NCBI GenBank assembly: GCA_026168455.1
Contig: CM047427.1
Location: 61,873,162 to 61,937,161, forward strand
Direction: 5' to 3'
Source: Theocolax elegans
Lineage: Eukaryota; Arthropoda; Insecta; Hymenoptera; Cerocephalidae
DNA length: 64,000 nucleotides
Shown here: one piece after another, positions 59,001 through 64,000 of the stretch
Numbering within the stretch: position 1 is the stretch's first letter
How the letters are laid out: each line of letters starts with the position of its first letter
The notes under the pieces: generated by a model
Database searches by the model: none
The model's input: the letters and a program-made list of their open reading frames with translations, nothing else
What the model was told of the DNA's origin: nothing
Position numbers and translations under genes: made by a program

Positions 59001-60377
59001 CAATCTGTAACAGGTTGAGAATGGACAATGTATAAGCATTTTTTTAATATAAAGGTAAAATTAGATTATTAAAACAAAAATAATTAGTAGGATAATTTAA
59101 AAAATTAGTAAAACATTTAGGTTTCAGTAAATTAATTTATATTTAGCCATGTACAAAACAAAGTATATTTTCCTAGATTAGAAAAATCATAAATTAGAAC
59201 AGGGGCAAGTAATATAACATGACATAAATGTGTCATGCCATCCCCAACCTATTAATGAATAATTAAATATTACTTTGCTGTTTTTTAATTTCTTTTTGTT
59301 ACTTTCATCAGGCTACATTTTATTGTAAATAAAATTATTTTTACACCATCTATACACACCACATAAAAACATGTCATACAATTGAAATAAAAAATTATCA
59401 TTATTCTATTAACATATAACATGAATAAATATAAATAGAAACTAATTAATATATAGCTGACTGAAATTTCTCATCAAAAAAATAATAAAAATTAATTAAT
59501 TTCATTTTTAGATGAAAGCTAATTATTTATTTCGCCATTAATATTACAACATTCTAGAGATATACCTATATTTAACATATATATTTAAATCAACAGATTC
59601 AGATATATATATATATATGTGTATATATGCATAAATTAAGAAATAGTTATAATAGGATAGTAGTTATTACCAAAAAGCAGAATAGATTTTATAATAGTTA
59701 TTAACAGATACTAAATATTAATTTTTGAAAAAAAATTTTAAAAACGATCTGTCGGAGATAAAGGAAAATTAATCTTAATAACAGATTTTTTGGCAACTTT
59801 TTGGCAAAGTTATTAAAAATTATTTACAGTTCCTTTTTTACTTTTATCAATAATTTGCAATTAAGGGGATGTAATACCCAAATGGCAGAAGTTTACTTAG
59901 AAAATCTCCAATATTTAAAACCTAATTATAAGAAAAATCTGAAAGTTACAGATGTTGTTCAAAACAAATAGAATAGAGTGACAGAGAGGCTTTTACAAAA
60001 TAATTAATTATTAATTAATTATACATGAACAAACATTTTTGGTCGGGTAATATATAGCTATAAAACAATGATTTATGGCTGTCAAAAATTCACAGAATAT
60101 CTTCAAAGGAAACAACATTTTTACAGAACATTTTTTTCATTAAATTCAATTCCTTGTTTAATAAAAAATAAATCATTTTTTTGTTTTTTGGGGTTTACAT
60201 CCTGTTAATCTCAGTTTCAGAGTTATATGTAATTTTAACATATTTGCTTATAATTATAAAATACTAAGTATATTTGAGAAGGTACAACATTATCGACATA
60301 TAAATGCTAAAAATTATAAATAACTGCTGACAACTACTAATATAATTCATGTAATCATAATTATTACATATAAATAT

Positions 60378-60417
<40 letters not shown>

Positions 60418-60856
60418 AACATACATATATCACTGTTTCTTCGTATCTTTCATGTATAGTAACAAAAATAATATTTAAATGGTAAAGACTTATTTTGTCT
60501 TTTCACTTTTGTTTTACTTTATATTTTCCTTTTACCATGTATGTATACATTACTTTTATATTTTCATAATTCCTATTGTACAATCAACATATAACCTGAC
60601 AAGTTTGTTAAATCACCATTAAAAAAGTAAACCACAATTTTATTCTTACTTATCATATTTATATATGCTGATTAAAAAAGCTTGTGCTGTAGAAACACAA
60701 ATAAAACTTTGGGATTATAAAACCAAAGTTTACTTTTCAGAAATTATTCTCTTTCCGAATTCAATATTTTGTACTATACTGAATAATCAATTTATTAATC
60801 TTACTTATTAAGTATTTACCTAATGGCTTTTTCGTAGGTTGATCATTACTAGACAT
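53049..60856 (-). CDS. 16-exon zinc-finger protein gene, all introns phase 1
   Basis: Exons in transcript order: 60820-60856, 58501-58581, 58224-58412, 58038-58076, 57875-57952, 57687-57794, 57524-57589, 57374-57427, 56922-57173, ~56546-56842, 56380-56457 (or to 56463), 56197-56316, 56044-56115, 55813-55983, 55462-55746, 53049-53368. The total is about 748 codons, from ATG (MSSNDQPTKKPL) to TAA, open throughout with GT-AG at every join. All 15 introns are phase 1, so any internal exon can be skipped in frame. A SUMO-interacting-like motif (EVILLDLSDDD, residues 28-38) is followed by short acidic modules, a basic nuclear-localisation-like segment in exon 10 (KRKIFGKRRKIINKNK), C2HC and C2H2 fingers in exon 15 (CKLCGKQYSQSGYLKRHEIKC-like; CALC...HLGNH), and Cys-rich fingers in exon 16 (CTSC, CYDC, CGMC, CFMC...HEERC). 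It is probably a nuclear DNA- or SUMO-binding protein; the function is inferred. Confidence 0.72.
53810..55145. mobile_element. Outer inverted-repeat element in the last intron
   Basis: Diverged inverted arms at about 53810-53950 and 55005-55145 share ATCTATGATTGTGCAAAGTTT and AATTTTAA(A/G)GAAA-type words in opposite orientation. They enclose another foldback element. The whole pair sits in intron 15 of the minus-strand gene and accounts for most of its 2.1-kb length. Confidence 0.6.
54010..54705. mobile_element. Inner foldback element in the last intron
   Basis: The left arm starts near 54010 and includes AATATGAACAATTAATAATT; the right arm (about 54400-54705) is the inverted, diverged copy ending AATTGTTCATATTGAATAGC. 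Matching pieces include ATTTCATTGAATAGG/TTTTCGATGAAATGG and GGACTTACCGCAG/CTGCGGTAAGTCC. It has no coding capacity. Confidence 0.75.
58978..59040 (-). other. 63-nt imperfect hairpin in intron 1
   Basis: ATACTTATACACTATCCATT pairs imperfectly with AATGGACAATGTATAAGCAT around a GTAAC loop, giving about 28 paired positions with a few mismatches. The size and mismatch pattern are pre-miRNA-like, but a decayed miniature palindrome is equally possible. Confidence 0.35.
59865..60204. mobile_element. TTAA-flanked MITE in intron 1 (340 bp)
   Basis: TTAA at 59861-59864 and 60205-60208. Imperfect TIRs GGGGATGTAATACCCAAA and (reverse complement of the right end) CAGGATGTAAACCCCAAA. No coding capacity. 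TTAA flanks fit the piggyBac group, although its ends differ from those of the 36.9-kb MITE. Confidence 0.6.
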
Positions 60857-63473
60857 CTTCAATTGTTTTTGCGAATGTTAGGAAAATTATCGCAACAGTA
60901 TCACAGATATATAACTGTTGTTACATGTTTGTATTATCGTAACTGAGAAATTAGAAACAACGATTGTAAGTATTAAAGTAAAAATTTCTTTTCTATTTAT
61001 AACAATAATTAATTACACAGCTTACTACATATGCATACATGCATATTATTCACCAATTCAAAAGTATAAAATATTTTTTACCTGAAAACAGTTATGAAAA
61101 GGTAACATTTTAACGCATAATTAAAGAAATTATCTAAGAAATAATAATATACTTGAGAAAGTTAGAATCACACTAAGTAATTAGATAAAAAAATCCAATC
61201 GTATGGTGGTTCTTATAATCTACACATGAATTTACTAATGATGTTTATTTTTCATAAACAAGATATTTAAAATTATATACATGTAAGTAAGCGTACTTAA
61301 AATATTTTCACACAAATAACTGGAACGATAAAATGCAACATTAAAATACCGGCGAAGGTGGCAACATAAGCACTAAGTCGGGATTTTCACATCTGTTCAA
61401 AACGCCCGAAGCGCCATCGCTCGGCAAATTTATGTAATAAAAAACTACCGGAAACCGGATCTTATTCAATTGTTTTTTTATATTTTACTTATTGTTGCCA
61501 TACTTGATTCAGTGCGTTAGCAGGCTACTCTTGATCTTTTAACGGTTTTTCTTAACAAATTTTATTTTTGCATGAGAAGTTAACTCTGTAAATGGTATAA
61601 GTATTTGAATACAAATGAACATATTCTCTCACTCAATGTTTTTTAGGGTTTTATATACTACTACGATTTTATATTTTTATTGTACAAGTTTAATCTTTAA
61701 TTATAACTAATATTCGCTACTTTTTTTTAAATCATTGGTACTATTGATTATCACCTGTACTTTACTTTTCATTTTATAAATACATTTATATTTTCTCGGT
61801 ACTTATAACAATTTTACTTTTCAAATTATTTTTGATACAGCTTACAAATGTATATAAGGTACAATGTCAAATCATCTGCAGTATAATAAAAAAAAAGTTT
61901 TCTACAAGATAGTTTTATTTATCTTTTCATCTATGGAATCACAAGTTTCATAAGGTATGTAGCAATGGTACACTTTGATAATGGACACCCCAGCAACATT
62001 AATTGATTAATCGTTAAATCTAGCAAGACACTAACTTAAATTTATAATTAAAACAAGAATCTTTTGGATGTTTGGTAAGGCATATACAGTATAATGTACT
62101 TATTTCACTTAAACTATTTATTCAAAATGTAAATTTAAATTTTGTTCTTAACAAAATTAATGCTTGTACATTATTTACTATGTATAGGTACTTGACTTGA
62201 TTATTTTATACTAATTATACATTAAATTAATGCTAAAATATGTAAATCGACAACTTTATAGTTTTGAAAAGTAAAACATGTAAGAATGGCATACTAATTA
62301 AATGTATAATATTCGCATTTTACATTGAAGGATTATTGTATAATTTGACATTGTTGAACATAAATTGTATGTTATTTGTAGCAGTAAAATATAAAATATA
62401 TTATACTTACATATAATTGACTGGAAATAATGAATTATAGCGATGTTGTTTCTATGATTTTTGGTATTAATGGATAATTTTGAGTAAAACTGAACGCAAT
62501 TGACAAATAGAGTTTTATATAATATCTAATAATTAGATTAAAATGTTTACTAACTTTAATATTAAAACATTAATAAATCTCATAAAGTAATAGTTAATTA
62601 TTAAATAAAAGTAAATTTAAAGCTTTTCTTAACCTCAACCAATTATTAAACAAGTGTTCGTGCTCGATGTTAATTAAATTTTCTAATAAGAACAGATTAA
62701 ACATTTAACAAATACAAGCAAACAAGAAATCCTTTTTCACCAAAATTTTACCATCCTTAGTACTTTAATTTTTTCATTATATTATATATTAATATGTGCC
62801 CACTATTGTTTACGTCCACTGCGTCTCAGCGTCTACCGTATGCGATATGTGGTGCAATATCTCGCAATTCGATATTTAATCGCATTGCATCGTAAACTTA
62901 TAACTAGAAGATGAAGACGCGTTACGCGCGCCGACGTTTTCGATTGGATTTTCGTTTTTTTCTAAATCTCTTAACACCTTTATAATAAACATTCGCTCAT
63001 TTTGCCCATCAAGATCGAGATTTTTACAAAATTTCGAGATCGAGTTTCAATTTTCGAGATTATTGAACGTTATTTTTATATTAAGGATATTAAGGATAAG
63101 GATAAATATTTTTTCTCGACAAGTATGTCGTACGTAGTTAGACTTAATAGGGTCCATGCGTAGAAACTTTTTGCACAAAATCCATTATGTCCGTCAGATA
63201 GAATATAAAAAATTAAAAGACACGTATTTTTTCATTTAAATAAAAATTCAAAGATTTATAGCACCCTAAGTTTAAACGATTTTGTATATATATACACAAT
63301 GGTATATATGTGTTAAGCATCGTGACGTTACAAAAAATCTTAAACTCGCTCATTCTAAACTTTCATTTAAATAAATGTCGTTTATTTTTTATACTGTATT
63401 TAACGAACATAATAAAAAAATTTCGTGCAAAGCTGTAATTCTTCTCGAAATATGAGGTATATTTGTGGGAGAA
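60857..63473. other. Upstream region of the minus-strand gene, no further gene seen
   Basis: The 5' UTR and promoter of the minus-strand gene should lie just above 60857. A GC-richer patch at 61340-61465 (ACCGGCGAAGGTGGC, GCGCCATCGC) and a CpG-bearing patch at 62810-62960 are candidate regulatory or noncoding exon sequences. No reading frame is supported. Confidence 0.4.
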
Positions 63474-63788
63474 TGTACAATAACGGACTTGAGCGGACGC
63501 TGAGTGGACGTAACCACACTTGAGACGAGATCAGCTCGTTTGGTCCGATTTACATGAAAGTTAAATAAATTTAATCACAGTTTTGAATTATGAACAACAA
63601 TAGTTTTCTTCATATTTTTATTTATTATCACTAAACGTACATAAAGTTTCAAAAACTATGTAATATTTATTATAAAAGAGCACACTCGAAAATCGAAATT
63701 GAATTATGCAAATCGGATCGAACGATCTGTCGTCTCAAGTCCGCTCAGATCCACTCAGCTCAGGTCCGCTCAAGTCCGCTATTGTACA
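63474..63788. mobile_element. MITE with long imperfect TIRs (315 bp)
   Basis: The left end TGTACAATAACGGACTTGAG and the inverted right end TGTACAATAGCGGACTTGAG match, and similarity continues about 80 bp inward with small indels (GAGTGGA, TTGAGACGA, CGTTTGGTCCGATT and partners). The palindromic TGTACA at each end may be the target duplication or part of the TIR. AT-rich centre, no coding frame. Confidence 0.75.
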
Positions 63789-64000
63789 ATTTTTCAAGCA
63801 GAATCAAAAAGAAATACTTAATTATGCGCAAAACATTCTATTTGATCTGTACTTTTATTATTTATATTTTTAAAAATAGAGGGTGCATCTAAATAAGTTA
63901 ACGTTTTATAAAGTATCTCAAATACTTATTATCATCTTGAATTTTTCTTAAATTTGGCTCAGATTGTGTTCCAACGTCACCTACGTTCTTTGTGGATTCG
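63789..64000. other. AT-rich end of window
   Basis: Nothing recognised. Confidence 0.4.

Overview
This window reads as a strongly AT-rich animal genome, almost certainly insect. It is dominated by transposable elements: Penelope-like elements with a GIY-YIG endonuclease, non-LTR retrotransposons with an AP endonuclease, a 5S-rRNA-headed SINE, TA- and TTAA-type DNA MITEs, foldback elements and a Polinton/adintovirus-like element. I cannot decide the order; small AT-rich GT-AG introns and this repertoire fit Hemiptera or Hymenoptera. There is no bacterial gene organisation and no tRNA or CRISPR array.

Layout. 1-5.3 kb: AT-rich, with two weak coding-like remnants on the minus strand. 5.3-8.9 kb: a short repeat (D), one copy of a 742-bp repeat (A), then a nearly full Penelope-like element broken by one frameshift and one stop, with a hammerhead-like RNA motif in its 3' region. 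9.0-11.4 kb: a 917-bp tandem duplication made of ~291-bp satellite monomers. 11.5-12.8 kb: degenerate repeats and (TA)n. 12.8-19.1 kb: four ~1.57-kb tandem units, each an inverted pair of repeat A. 18.9-23.1 kb: a 2.12-kb tandem duplication. 23.6-26.1 kb: a 5'-truncated LINE. 26.1-27.3 kb: a GC-rich LTR-like block. 28.3-33.0 kb: a second Penelope-like element split by a 5S-headed SINE, followed by a second LINE split by two DNA elements. 33.8-38.6 kb: an intron-bearing, frameshifted gene of an uncharacterised repetitive invertebrate family, itself split by a TTAA MITE. 39.6-40.5 kb: a small multi-exon gene. 40.7-45.9 kb: a decayed Polinton-like cluster (protein-primed-type DNA polymerase B, a small hydrophobic protein, an unknown protein, a phospholipase-A2-like protein and a chromodomain integrase). 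46-52 kb: minisatellite, foldback elements, a perfect 112-bp-arm palindrome and a capsid-like remnant. 53.0-60.9 kb: one host-like gene on the minus strand. 61-64 kb: intergenic, with one MITE.

The most unusual item is the minus-strand gene. I assembled 16 coding exons by hand; all 15 introns fall in phase 1, every internal exon is a multiple of three (39-297 nt), and the protein runs from a SUMO-interacting-like motif through acidic/basic low-complexity modules to C-terminal zinc fingers. A second locus at 39.6 kb has the same all-phase-1 design and a similar motif. Repeat A carries a 61-nt exon-like cassette with good splice sites in every copy examined. Together these suggest a family of genes that grows by gain and loss of symmetric small exons. 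That family-level statement is inference.
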